From Actinomycetota bacterium (GTDB taxonomy: Bacteria > Actinomycetota > Thermoleophilia > Solirubrobacterales > JACPNS01), in assembly GCA_016213645.1 (NCBI GenBank), contig JACQZY010000005.1, forward strand, positions 1-64,000: a DNA stretch of 64,000 bases. Direction: 5' to 3'. Positions 19,701-28,608 of the stretch are shown here, piece by piece. The translations under genes were made by a program, and so were the position numbers. The notes under the pieces are model-generated. The model was not told where the DNA came from, ran no database searches, and worked only from the letters and a program-made list of their open reading frames with translations. Within the stretch, counting starts at the first letter, position 1. Every line of letters begins with the position of its first letter.

Positions 19701-20005
19701 CGATCAAACCCAAGCTCGGCGGCTCCACGGTCAGCGTGCTGCTGAATGTCCGCGTTTCGCCGACGGCCCGCGTTTTCAGCTGTAGCGGACCGGTGTCGAT
19801 CAACGCCGCCGTCGGCAGCAAATCGATCAAGCAAGCATCATCATCACTCAGGCCGGCCAGCCCGGGTTGCTCGATCACGGCCAAACTCAGCCTGAAGAAG
19901 AAACTCGCTTCAGGCAAGCGCGTGACCTTCGCGGTCAAATTCGCGGGCAGCGCCACAATCGGGGCCTTCTCCGCGTCGCGATCCGTGCTGATCAAAAAGC
20001 GCTGA
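16778..20005 (+). CDS. Large secreted multi-domain bacterial Ig-like protein with Pro/Thr-rich linker and C-terminal beta module
   Basis: Signal peptide; about nine repeats of DxTAPxxxxxxPxDGxxxT; VTPPVTPPVTPPDNPPATPPATPAPPATP linker. Confidence 0.85.
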   Translation: MPLTRTNSRPVRMVLLAFALTLTCLPAAATNARAAAGVAISAPASGATITSIPFDIDFAAVEPTSDSFCRIDGGAWSACFEPSWTVDRLANGAHTAQILNRDTTGSTATSSVSFTLADVTAPTATVDAPTDGSTLTDSGAVPPIVTTISGGYLSALCAYDDERAVDCDMMSAYDPTPLANGSHTARVTVYDGAGNASTATSSITMADVSPPSLTVNSPDEAATLTDQPEFDVTVDDPMTKVYVGGTGGRIHQLSVASGGNLIVRPPTFPNGIHDVTFFAVDAAGNQSTATRNFTLSDSTAPVLSNLQPADSSTVDGDRVLVGFDSDDPAVTGTCEIDGYASFDCYPGAMFTVNNLTAGAHQLTVAVTDQSGNATSEISNFSISVTSEGSLTIASPANGSTYSAEPRLMLSGIGSIEYVRCRLGGSGPWFDCDDAGRLKGITKDADSVQVRALDSNGDLRTASSSFTIADNAPPTLQVDFPASGESVTRLSAFAPQIRAKEQYADGGDSEGVTVRCKLDSASFVACDRLLDPDDALVAGSHTLKVRATDWAGNLATQTVNFSAGDTVAPSIRILTPQDGASFATERPSLLFWSDDPTAHFTCRVDSGSEQDCVEGWTWIPNEFNGDAIGAGAHTLHVTGVDHAGNTATASISLTVTDVTAPVLTIVAPGDGDTLTDHVSTTWIASERIVRVRCRIDSGPWISDSAACRVGDEYGATSGEFVPTTLTNDSHTLTVEGYDSAGNSGAATVSVTVDDTTAPSVRVLGFTQSIVRDFGDAPTGVDYQSDDESASFQCKLDSDDFVACNGESGHGSWSFAPPTPGPHAVIVRATDASGLSADASVGFTVADSTPPAIGVRIGETPLFDGAMTPISFTALIDLDGAVTASCSIDSAAAIDCSGGSLAVNFGTGGAHTLAVTADDSASNQTVKTLHLTVDPATVPPPPVTPPVTPPVTPPDNPPATPPATPAPPATPTIAIAAIKPKLGGSTVSVLLNVRVSPTARVFSCSGPVSINAAVGSKSIKQASSSLRPASPGCSITAKLSLKKKLASGKRVTFAVKFAGSATIGAFSASRSVLIKKR
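19597..19632. repeat. 12-bp tandem repeat ggtcacgcctcc (3 copies, last with one change) encoding VTPP
   Basis: Direct reading of sequence. Confidence 0.9.
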
Positions 20006-20128
20006 ATCCATTTCTTCGAGGCCGCAGGGAACGCGCCGGTCGGCGCTCGCCTCCCGCCCCGCGAAAGCACCGCGCCCACACTCGGTACGCTCCATATCCG
20101 CACGCAAACGTTCGACACGGAGAGTCCG

Positions 20129-20377
20129 ATGCCCGTCACCGCACAAGTCCTGATCCGCCCCAAGGTCGGCATTCTCGACCCTCAGGGCCAGGCGGTCGAA
20201 GAGGCGCTTCCAGCGCTGGGTTTTGAAGGGGTTTCAAACGTCCACGTCGGCCGGTTGGTCGAACTTCAGGTCGAAGACCAGTCTCAGCTTGACGCGATGT
20301 GTCAAAAACTTCTCGCGAACCCGCTGATCGAGGACTACGAGATCGTGTTCGAGGCCGGCTCCGGCACCGAGGGCTGA
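20129..20377 (+). CDS. purS: Phosphoribosylformylglycinamidine synthase subunit PurS
   Basis: VLIRPKVGILDPQGQAVEEAL...VGRLVELQVE, immediately upstream of purQ. Confidence 0.95.
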   Translation: MPVTAQVLIRPKVGILDPQGQAVEEALPALGFEGVSNVHVGRLVELQVEDQSQLDAMCQKLLANPLIEDYEIVFEAGSGTEG

Positions 20378-20381
20378 GCGC

Positions 20382-21065
20382 GTGGCGACGCGCTTCGGCA
20401 TCGTTCAATTTCCCGGGTCGTGCGACGAGGTTGACACCCTGCTGGCGTGCTCGCGCGTGGGCGACGCGGAGTTGCTCTGGCACAAGGACCCGGACATTTC
20501 GGGCGTGGACGTGGTGGTGCTGCCCGGCGGATTCAGCTATGGCGACTACCTGCGCGTGGGCGCGATCGTTCGCTTCGCACCGATCATGGAGGCCGTGGCC
20601 GCGCACGCCGCGGACGGCGGACTGGTGCTGGGGATATGCAACGGCTTTCAGGTGTTGACCGAGGCGGGGCTGCTGCCGGGCGCGCTCTTGCCGAATCAGA
20701 ACCTGCGCTTCACGTGCAGACAGGTGGATGTGAGCGTTGTCAACGCGGACACGCCGTTCACTCGTGAGTGCAACGAGGGCGACGTGCTCTCGATCCCCGC
20801 CAAGCACACGACCGGCCGGTACTTCGCGCCACCGGAGATGCTGGACGAGATCGAGAGCGCGGGTCAAGTGATCCTGCGTTACGCGCCGGGTGAAAATTTC
20901 AATGGCTCGGTCAACGACATCGCGGGCGTTTGCAACACCGAGCGCAACGTCTTCGGCTTGATGCCCCACCCCGAGCACGCGGTAGACCCATTGACGGGCT
21001 CGGCTGATGCGCTGAAGCTGTTTGAGTCGCTGGCCGCCGCACCGGTGACGGGAGGCGCGGCATGA
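20382..21065 (+). CDS. purQ: Phosphoribosylformylglycinamidine synthase subunit PurQ
   Basis: VLPGGFSYGDYLRVGAI, GICNGFQVLTEAGLLPGAL, LMPHPEHAV. Confidence 0.97.
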   Translation: MATRFGIVQFPGSCDEVDTLLACSRVGDAELLWHKDPDISGVDVVVLPGGFSYGDYLRVGAIVRFAPIMEAVAAHAADGGLVLGICNGFQVLTEAGLLPGALLPNQNLRFTCRQVDVSVVNADTPFTRECNEGDVLSIPAKHTTGRYFAPPEMLDEIESAGQVILRYAPGENFNGSVNDIAGVCNTERNVFGLMPHPEHAVDPLTGSADALKLFESLAAAPVTGGAA

Positions 21066-23422
21066 CCACTGCCCAGGCGCCCCACCGCGCGCTCGGACTG
21101 ACCGACGCCGAGTTCGATCTGATCTGCGAAAAGCTCGGTCGCGAGCCCAACGCCACCGAGCTGGCGATGTTCTCGCTGATGTGGAGCGAACATTGCTCCT
21201 ACAAGCACTCGAAGAAGCTGCTTGGCAAGCTGCCGGTAGAAGGTCCGCACCTGCTGATGGGACCCGGCGAGAACGCCGGAGCCGTACGCGTGGGCGGTGG
21301 TCTTGCAATCGCCTTCAAGGTGGAGTCGCACAACCACCCCTCGGCGGTCGAGCCGTTCCAAGGCGCCGCGACCGGCGTGGGCGGCATCCTGCGCGACATT
21401 TTCGCGGTCGGCGCGCGGCCGATCGCCGTGCTCGACTCTTTGCGTTTTGGCGAGCTGGACAGCGCGCGGTCGCGATTCTTGGCCGCGCGCGCGGTGGCCG
21501 GGATCGGCCATTACGGCAACTCGATCGGCGTGCCCACGGTCGGCGGCGAGATCTATTTCGAAGGCCCGTATGAGCAGAACTGCCTTGTCAACGCGATGTG
21601 TCTGGGTCTTGCGCGCGAAGACCGGTTGATCCGCAGCGCGGCGGCAGGCGTGGGCAACCATCTGGTGCTGTTTGGCGCATCGACCGGACGAGACGGCATC
21701 GGTGGGGCGTCCGTGTTGGCATCAGCCGAACTTGGTGAAGATGACGACTCGAAGCGGCCGACCGTGCAGGTCGGCGATCCGTTCGAGGAGTCCAAGCTGG
21801 TTGAGGCTTCGCTGGAACTGCTTGAAGCCGAGCTGCTGGCTTCTCTGCAAGATCTCGGCGCCGCCGGATTGACCAGTGCCTCCAGTGAAATGGCCTCGAA
21901 GGGCGAGGTCGGGTTGGACATTCACGTCGACCGCGTGCCGCTGCGCGAACAGGACATGGAGCCGTTCGAAATCATGGTCAGCGAGTCGCAGGAGCGAATG
22001 CTCTGCGTGGTCGAGCCGGAGCGCCTGGAAGCGGTGCTGGCGGTCTGCGACAAGTGGGATCTACACCACGCCGTGATCGGTGAGGTCACCGACACCCGCC
22101 ACATGCGCATTTACGACGGCGGCGAGCTGGTCGGCGACATTCCCGTGCCGGCGCTGGTTGACGACTGCCCGATGTACGACTTGGCACCGGCCGAGCCGGA
22201 CGGCCAGATCTACCCTGCGCCGCCGCGCCGCCTGGCAGAGGGCCTGGACGCCGGTGAGACGCTGCTGGCGCTATTGGGCAGCGACAACGTGGCCTCGCGC
22301 CGCGACTACTTTGAGCAGTACGACTGCGTGGTCGGTTCACGCACAATCAAGCGGCCGGAGCAGGCCGAGGCCGCTGTGCTGCGGCTCGGCGCCAACGACG
22401 GTGGCACGGGACGCAGCCCGGCCGGTCCACCCGCCGGTGATGCCGGTCCCACGATCGCCGTGTCGATCGACGGCAGCGGCCGCCGCGTGGCCGCGGATCC
22501 GTACCGCGGCACGATCGGCGTGGTGCTCGAATGCGCGGCGAACCTGGCTTGCGTCGGGGCCGAGCCGCTCGGCTTGACCAACTGCCTGAACTTTGGAAAC
22601 CCGGAAAAGCCCCATATCGCATGGCAGCTCGAACGCTCCGTCAGCGGCATGGCCGACGCGCTACGCGCGCTTGGCGTGCCGGTGGTGGGCGGCAACGTCT
22701 CGCTCTACAACCAGAGCGGCGACGGACCGATCTACCCGACGCCGGTCGTCGGCATGGTCGGTTCGCTGCCCGACCCCACGGTTGTAGCGGGTAACACTTT
22801 CAACGCCGAGAAGATGGCCGTGGCGCTGATGGGTCCGTTCGAACCATCGCTCGCCGCCGGCGAACTGGCGAAGCTGCGCGGCGAGGAACTGCCCACGCGA
22901 CTGCCGGATCTTGATCTTTCGCTGCACGCCGAGGCGCTGCGCCTGCTGCGCGACGCCGTACGAGACGGCACCGTGCGCGTGGCGCGCGACGTGTCCGAGG
23001 GTGGACTTGCGACGACGCTGGCAGAGTGCTGCCTTGGCGGCGTGGGCGCGAAGATCGATGTCGCCCCTCTGGTGGAACGCCTGGCACGCGACACGGACCC
23101 TGGCGCGAACGCGGACGCCGCGGCGCCGGCCGCCACGCTGACCGAACAGGCGCTCTTTGGCGAAGGCCCCGGCGGCTTTGTGATCGCCGGTGAACGTGAC
23201 GCTCTACTGGAACTCTCTAGCCGCGCCCGCCGAGTGGGCTTCTTGGCGATCGGCGTGACTGGCGGAGATACCCTGCAAATCAACGGTTTTAATGACGGTG
23301 ATTCGTCTAGCGAAGTCGCTACTGCGGCTGGCGCCGCTGGTATTCTGAAAGAGATCTCGACAGCTGTTTCCACCATCCAGCGCATCCATGCGGGGGCGCT
23401 GGCGGAGCGAGCCTCTTCTTGA
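21062..23422 (+). CDS. purL: Phosphoribosylformylglycinamidine synthase subunit PurL (small type)
   Basis: MWSEHCSYKHSKKLL, VKVESHNHPSAVEPFQGAATGVGGILRDI; 4-nt overlap with purQ. Confidence 0.97.
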   Translation: MTTAQAPHRALGLTDAEFDLICEKLGREPNATELAMFSLMWSEHCSYKHSKKLLGKLPVEGPHLLMGPGENAGAVRVGGGLAIAFKVESHNHPSAVEPFQGAATGVGGILRDIFAVGARPIAVLDSLRFGELDSARSRFLAARAVAGIGHYGNSIGVPTVGGEIYFEGPYEQNCLVNAMCLGLAREDRLIRSAAAGVGNHLVLFGASTGRDGIGGASVLASAELGEDDDSKRPTVQVGDPFEESKLVEASLELLEAELLASLQDLGAAGLTSASSEMASKGEVGLDIHVDRVPLREQDMEPFEIMVSESQERMLCVVEPERLEAVLAVCDKWDLHHAVIGEVTDTRHMRIYDGGELVGDIPVPALVDDCPMYDLAPAEPDGQIYPAPPRRLAEGLDAGETLLALLGSDNVASRRDYFEQYDCVVGSRTIKRPEQAEAAVLRLGANDGGTGRSPAGPPAGDAGPTIAVSIDGSGRRVAADPYRGTIGVVLECAANLACVGAEPLGLTNCLNFGNPEKPHIAWQLERSVSGMADALRALGVPVVGGNVSLYNQSGDGPIYPTPVVGMVGSLPDPTVVAGNTFNAEKMAVALMGPFEPSLAAGELAKLRGEELPTRLPDLDLSLHAEALRLLRDAVRDGTVRVARDVSEGGLATTLAECCLGGVGAKIDVAPLVERLARDTDPGANADAAAPAATLTEQALFGEGPGGFVIAGERDALLELSSRARRVGFLAIGVTGGDTLQINGFNDGDSSSEVATAAGAAGILKEISTAVSTIQRIHAGALAERASS

Positions 23423-24942
23423 ACGATTTTCAGCGGAAGACCCGAGGACCGGGCCGTTCCGCAGCCGCCGGGGCGGCTGCCGCGTCTCCGGCAACCGTGA
23501 AACAGCAGCGCGACTCAGCCGAATTCGATCAGGCCGCCGACCGCGACGGACCACGCGACGAATGCGGCGTCTTCGGAATCTACGCGCCGGAGCTGGACGT
23601 CTCGCGTCTCACCTACTTCGCGCTTTACGCGCTGCAGCACCGCGGACAGGAGTCGGCGGGCATCGCCACCAGCGACGGCACGCACATCATCACGCTGCGC
23701 GACACGGGACTTGTGAACCAGGTCTTCGACGAGGACAACCTGCGCGGCCTGACAGGCGATATGGCGGTCGGCCACGTTCGCTACAGCACCACCGGCAGTA
23801 GCGGCTGGGAGAACACGCAGCCGATCTACCGCGCCGACAACCACATGATCGCCCTCGCTCACAACGGCAACCTGATCAACGCCGTCGAACTGCACGCCGA
23901 GCTGAGCGACCAAAACGTCGGCTTTCGCTCAACCAGCGATAGTGAGATCATCGCGGCTCTGGTCAGCAACTCCTCCGCGGAGACTCTGCAAGAGGCCGTG
24001 GCCGAGGTAATGCCCAGGCTCAAGGGCGCCTTCAGCACGGTGATCGTGAACAAGCAGATGGTCGTGGGATTTCGCGATCCGGCCGGGCTGCGGCCACTTG
24101 CTCTCGGCCAGATCGGTGACCGCTACTGCCTGGCGTCGGAGAGCAGCGCGTTCGACATCATCGGCGCGAAGTTCCTTCGCGAGGTCGAGCCCGGTGAGCT
24201 GATCGCACTGACCGAAGGGGGAATTGAGACGCAGATGGTCTGCCCCGGCCAGCGGCGCGCCTTCTGTGTCTTCGAGCACATCTACTTCGCGCGGCCCGAC
24301 ACCAAGCTCGAGGGCGAGCTGGTGCAGCAGTCACGCGGCCGCATGGGCGAGATCCTCTGGCGCGAGGCGCCGGTCGAGGCCGACATGGTCGTTGCCGTGC
24401 CCGACAGCGGCAACCCGTCGGCCAAAGGCGTGTCGCGGGCAAGCGGCATACCGATGGACGACGGTCTGATCAAGAACCGTTACGTGCAGCGCACGTTCAT
24501 TCAGCCCGGCCAAGAGCTGCGCAAACTCGGTCTGCGCATGAAGTTCACGCCGCTGCCGGAGATCGTCGAAGGCAAGCGCCTGATCGTGGTGGACGATTCG
24601 ATCGTGCGCGGCAACACCACAATGCAAATCGTCGGCATGCTTCGCGACGCCGGCGCGGCCGAGGTGCACCTGCGCATCAGCGCTCCGCCGATCCGCCACA
24701 CCTGCCACTACGGCATCGACATGTCCTCGCACGAGCAGATGATCGCCTACGGCCGCTCGGTCGAAGAAGTCGCGCATGAACTGGGCGCGGATTCGCTTGC
24801 TTACATCTCGCTCGAAGGCATCTACGAGGCGATCCGCGGCGAACGCGGTACGCACTGCGACGCCTGCTTCACCGGCGAATATCCGCTCGCCGACACAGAC
24901 CTAGCCCAGGGCAAATTCGCGCTGGAGCAGCTAGCCGGCTAG
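23419..24942 (+). CDS. purF: Amidophosphoribosyltransferase (with N-terminal propeptide)
   Basis: DECGVFGIYAPE, ALQHRGQESAGIA, VVDDSIVRGNTT; overlaps purL by 4 nt. Confidence 0.96.
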   Translation: MNDFQRKTRGPGRSAAAGAAAASPATVKQQRDSAEFDQAADRDGPRDECGVFGIYAPELDVSRLTYFALYALQHRGQESAGIATSDGTHIITLRDTGLVNQVFDEDNLRGLTGDMAVGHVRYSTTGSSGWENTQPIYRADNHMIALAHNGNLINAVELHAELSDQNVGFRSTSDSEIIAALVSNSSAETLQEAVAEVMPRLKGAFSTVIVNKQMVVGFRDPAGLRPLALGQIGDRYCLASESSAFDIIGAKFLREVEPGELIALTEGGIETQMVCPGQRRAFCVFEHIYFARPDTKLEGELVQQSRGRMGEILWREAPVEADMVVAVPDSGNPSAKGVSRASGIPMDDGLIKNRYVQRTFIQPGQELRKLGLRMKFTPLPEIVEGKRLIVVDDSIVRGNTTMQIVGMLRDAGAAEVHLRISAPPIRHTCHYGIDMSSHEQMIAYGRSVEEVAHELGADSLAYISLEGIYEAIRGERGTHCDACFTGEYPLADTDLAQGKFALEQLAG

Positions 24943-24966
24943 CTCGGCCGTGTAGTCTCGCCTCCG

Positions 24967-26007
24967 ATGGCGAAGGCGCTCAAACTCGGGCTCAACACCG
25001 GCTACTGGGGCGGCGGACCGCCGCCCGGCGTAGAGCAGTCGATCGCCGAGGCGGAAAAGCTCGGCTACGACTCGATCTGGGTGGCGGAGGCCTACGGATC
25101 TGATTGCGTTTCACCGCTGGCGTGGTGGGGCTCGAAGACGCAGACGCTGAGGCTCGGCACCTCGATCCTGCAGATGTCGGCACGCCAGCCGGCTGCCACG
25201 GCGATGGCGGCGATGACGCTGGACCACCTTTCCGGCGGGCGCTTCATTCTTGGGCTCGGAGTTAGCGGTCCGCAGGTCGTGGAGGGTTGGTATGGCATGC
25301 CGTTCGCCAAGCCGCTGGCCCGCACGCGCGAGTACGTCGGCATTCTGCGCGACATCTGGGCGCGGGGCGGGCCGGTCACAAGCGATGGCCCGTTCTACCC
25401 ATTGCCGCTGCCCGACGGCACCGGATTGGGCAAGCCCTTGAAGTCGTCGATCCATCCGCTGCGCGAAGACATTCCGATCTACCTGGCGGCTGAAGGACCG
25501 AAGAACATCGCTCTGTCGGCGGAGTTGTGCGACGGCTGGATGGGGCTGTTCTTCTCTCCCGGCTTTCAGGACTTTTACGTGAAGTGCCTGGATGAGGGTT
25601 TCGCCCGCGAGGGCGCGCGGCGCTCGTTTGACGACTTCGACGTAACGGCGACCGTGCCGTTCATCGTCTGCGACGACGCGGCGGCGGGCGCGGACATGCT
25701 GCGTCCCTACTACGCGCTGTACTTCGGCGGCATGGGCGCGAAGGGCAAGAACTTCCACGCCGACGTCGCGATCCGCTTGGGTTACGAGCGCGAAATCGAA
25801 GAGATTCAGGACCTGTATCTGTCGGGCAAAAAGGACGAGGCCGCCGCGCGGCTGCCGTTTGAGCTGATCGACGAACTCTCGCTGGTCGGCCCGGCCGAGA
25901 AGATCCGCCACGACCTCGAAAAGTGGCACGACTCGATCGTCACCACACTGCTGGTGGCCGGCGACACCGCGACGGTCCGCACGGCGGCCGAGCTGGTGCT
26001 CGGCTGA
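24967..26007 (+). CDS. LLM-class (luciferase-like, probably F420-dependent) oxidoreductase
   Basis: LNTGYWGGGPPPGVEQSIAEAEKLGYDSIWVAEAYGSD, FILGLGVSGPQVVEGWYG. Confidence 0.88.
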   Translation: MAKALKLGLNTGYWGGGPPPGVEQSIAEAEKLGYDSIWVAEAYGSDCVSPLAWWGSKTQTLRLGTSILQMSARQPAATAMAAMTLDHLSGGRFILGLGVSGPQVVEGWYGMPFAKPLARTREYVGILRDIWARGGPVTSDGPFYPLPLPDGTGLGKPLKSSIHPLREDIPIYLAAEGPKNIALSAELCDGWMGLFFSPGFQDFYVKCLDEGFAREGARRSFDDFDVTATVPFIVCDDAAAGADMLRPYYALYFGGMGAKGKNFHADVAIRLGYEREIEEIQDLYLSGKKDEAAARLPFELIDELSLVGPAEKIRHDLEKWHDSIVTTLLVAGDTATVRTAAELVLG

Positions 26008-26140
26008 CGCCTGCTTGCGGGGTGGCCGGGGAGATGACTCAGAACCGCGGAGGAGACCGGATAGCGTCTGCGCCGTGGGAGACGTGTTAGACGACCGATC
26101 TGAACTTGGACCCGACGCGGACCCGGCGGCCGTTGGCCCG

Positions 26141-26731
26141 ATGCGGATCGCGGTGCTTGCATCTGGCAACGGCTCCAACCTACAGGCGATCATCGACGCG
26201 ATCGGCGAAGGCGCACTGACGGGCGTGGTTCTTGCGCTGGTGCTGAGCGACAAGCCGGGCTGCCGGGCGCTGGAGCGCGCGGTGGAGGCAGGCGTCGCGA
26301 CCGGTGTGTTTGAGCTTTTGACGACGCCCACGAGCGGCGTGCGAGCGGAGCGCGATCGCGCCATGATCGAGCGGCTGCGCGCCGAACAGATCGACCTCGT
26401 CGTGCTCGCCGGTTACATGCAGATTCTGAGCGCCGAATTTGTTCAGGCGTTCGCCGGACGGCTGATCAACGTGCACCCCTCGCTGCTGCCGCGATTTCCC
26501 GGTCTCGACGCGATCGGACAGGCGCTCGACGCCGGCGTCGCCGAGACCGGTGTGACGGTGCATTACGTGGACGAGGGCGTCGACACCGGTCCGGTGATCG
26601 CACAAGAGAGTCTGCCGATTGAACCCGGTGATACTGCGGACACGCTCGCCGAGCGCGTTCACGCGATCGAGCACAGGTTGCTGCCTTCTGTGATCGTCGA
26701 GATCGCCGCCGGGCGGCTTACCGGCCACTGA
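26141..26731 (+). CDS. purN: Phosphoribosylglycinamide formyltransferase
   Basis: IAVLASGNGSNLQAIID, LAGYMQILSAEFV, INVHPSLLPRFPG; ATG at 26141, a GTG at 26075 also possible. Confidence 0.94.
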   Translation: MRIAVLASGNGSNLQAIIDAIGEGALTGVVLALVLSDKPGCRALERAVEAGVATGVFELLTTPTSGVRAERDRAMIERLRAEQIDLVVLAGYMQILSAEFVQAFAGRLINVHPSLLPRFPGLDAIGQALDAGVAETGVTVHYVDEGVDTGPVIAQESLPIEPGDTADTLAERVHAIEHRLLPSVIVEIAAGRLTGH

Positions 26732-26850
26732 CCGGCGCCGTTTTCGCGGACCCGATCGCCTATGCTGCCTGAGTCCCGGCGCAGTGCGGGATCGCACGCT
26801 TTCGCGCCGCCGGATCGCCTTCAAATAGGGACCACCGATACCAGGGGAGC

Positions 26851-28470
26851 ATGCCCGTGCCGGAGAGCCAGAACCCGAAATCCGCAAACGCCAACGGCAA
26901 GGCCGTTGAGGTCACCGCACCCGGAGCCGTAAGGATCCGCCGGGCGCTGATCAGCGTGTCCGACAAACGCGGCTTGGTGGACTTCGCCAGAGGGCTCGAA
27001 GATCTCGGCATCAAGATCGTCAGCACCGGCGGCACCGCCAAGGAGCTGTCCGAAAACGGTGTGAAGGTTACGCCGATCGGCGACTACACGGGATCTCCGG
27101 AAATCCTCGACGGACGTGTGAAGACACTTCACCCCACCGTCCACGCCGGTTTGCTGGCGGTGCGCGACGACGAAGAGCACGTCGCGCAGCTGAACGCCAA
27201 CGGCATCGAACCGATCGACCTTGTTTGCGTGAACCTCTACCCCTTCCAGCGCTACGCGAATCGCCGCGGTGTCAGCGACGAGGAGATCCTCGAACAGATC
27301 GACATCGGCGGCCCCACGATGGTGCGCGCAAGCGCGAAGAACTTCAAGTTCACCGGCATCGTCGTCAGTCCCGAAAGCTACGACGCGGTGCTAGAAGAAC
27401 TAGGCGAAGAGGACTGCACACTCAGCCTGGAGACACGCGAGTCGCTGGCGGTGGACGCCTTCAACTACACCGCTCAGTACGAAGCGGCGATCAGCCAGTG
27501 GTTCAACGAGCGCACCGGCAACGTTCCCGACCAGTTCGTGCGCGTGTACGAAAAGTCGATCGACCTGCCTTATGGCGAGAACCCGCATCAGCGCGCGGCT
27601 TACTACGCGGAGGTCGGCAGCCGAACCGATTTGCTGAGCATGGTCGGCCAGGAGCAGGGCAAGGATCTTTCCTTCAACAACCTGCTGGACCTCGACAGTG
27701 GCCGCCGCTTGATCGAGGAGTTCGAGCTGCCCTGCTGCGCGATTCTCAAGCACAACAACCCGTGCGGTATCGCAGTCAGCAATAGCGTGGCCGACGCCTA
27801 CGGCAAGGCCATGGCCACCGACCCGCTGAGCGCGTTCGGCGGCATTTACGTCTTCAACCGCGAAGTTGACGGGGCGCTCGCGGAGCAGCTGATCGAGCAT
27901 TTCATCGAGCTTGTCTTCGCGCCGTCGTACACGCCGGACGCGCTGCGCATCTTCGGCCAAAAGGAAAACCTGCGGGTGATGACCAACAACGAACGCCGCA
28001 TCTGGCCGGTCACGGACCCGGATCTGCGTGGCGTCCGCGGCGGGCTGCTGTTGCAGGATCGCGATGTGGACATCGATCCGCGCGACGCGATGCAGGTGGT
28101 CACGCAAGCGCACCCCACGGAAAAGCAGTGGGGCGATCTGCTGTTTGCCTGGCGCGTCTGCAAACACGTACGCAGCACCGCGATCGTGCTCGCCCGCGAC
28201 CTCACCACGCTGGGCATCGGCGCCGGGCAGATGAGCCGCGTAGACAGCGTCAAGCTCTCCGTCAAGAAGGCCAGGACCTCACTGGAGAGCGCGGTGATGG
28301 CCAGCGACGCGTTCTTCCCGTTCGCCGACGGTCCCGACTACGCGATCAAGGCGGGCGTGACCGCCGTGATTCAGCCCGGCGGCTCGAAGCGCGATCCCGA
28401 AGTCGTGAAGGCCTGCGACGACGCCGGTGTGGCGATGGTGTTCACCGGCCGGCGGCACTTCCGGCACTGA
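26851..28470 (+). CDS. purH: Bifunctional AICAR formyltransferase/IMP cyclohydrolase
   Basis: ALISVSDKRGLVDFARGL, GRVKTLHPTVHAGLLA, LKHNNPCGIA. Confidence 0.97.
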   Translation: MPVPESQNPKSANANGKAVEVTAPGAVRIRRALISVSDKRGLVDFARGLEDLGIKIVSTGGTAKELSENGVKVTPIGDYTGSPEILDGRVKTLHPTVHAGLLAVRDDEEHVAQLNANGIEPIDLVCVNLYPFQRYANRRGVSDEEILEQIDIGGPTMVRASAKNFKFTGIVVSPESYDAVLEELGEEDCTLSLETRESLAVDAFNYTAQYEAAISQWFNERTGNVPDQFVRVYEKSIDLPYGENPHQRAAYYAEVGSRTDLLSMVGQEQGKDLSFNNLLDLDSGRRLIEEFELPCCAILKHNNPCGIAVSNSVADAYGKAMATDPLSAFGGIYVFNREVDGALAEQLIEHFIELVFAPSYTPDALRIFGQKENLRVMTNNERRIWPVTDPDLRGVRGGLLLQDRDVDIDPRDAMQVVTQAHPTEKQWGDLLFAWRVCKHVRSTAIVLARDLTTLGIGAGQMSRVDSVKLSVKKARTSLESAVMASDAFFPFADGPDYAIKAGVTAVIQPGGSKRDPEVVKACDDAGVAMVFTGRRHFRH

Positions 28471-28508
28471 GCCCGCCTGGGGCGATCGGGCTTCCGGCGG
28501 TCCGGTTT

Positions 28509-28533
28509 CGACCGGGCGAGCTTCGCCCGGTCG
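28509..28533 (+). terminator. GC hairpin downstream of purH
   Basis: cgaccgggcga-gct-tcgcccggtcg perfect 11-bp stem; no T-tract. Confidence 0.4.
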
Positions 28534-28608
28534 AGCGTCAGGTGATCAGACTTCAGGCGGTCCCGCTTTGGTCGGTCCGGCTTTGGTCGGGCGAGTTCGG
28601 ATCGGCGA

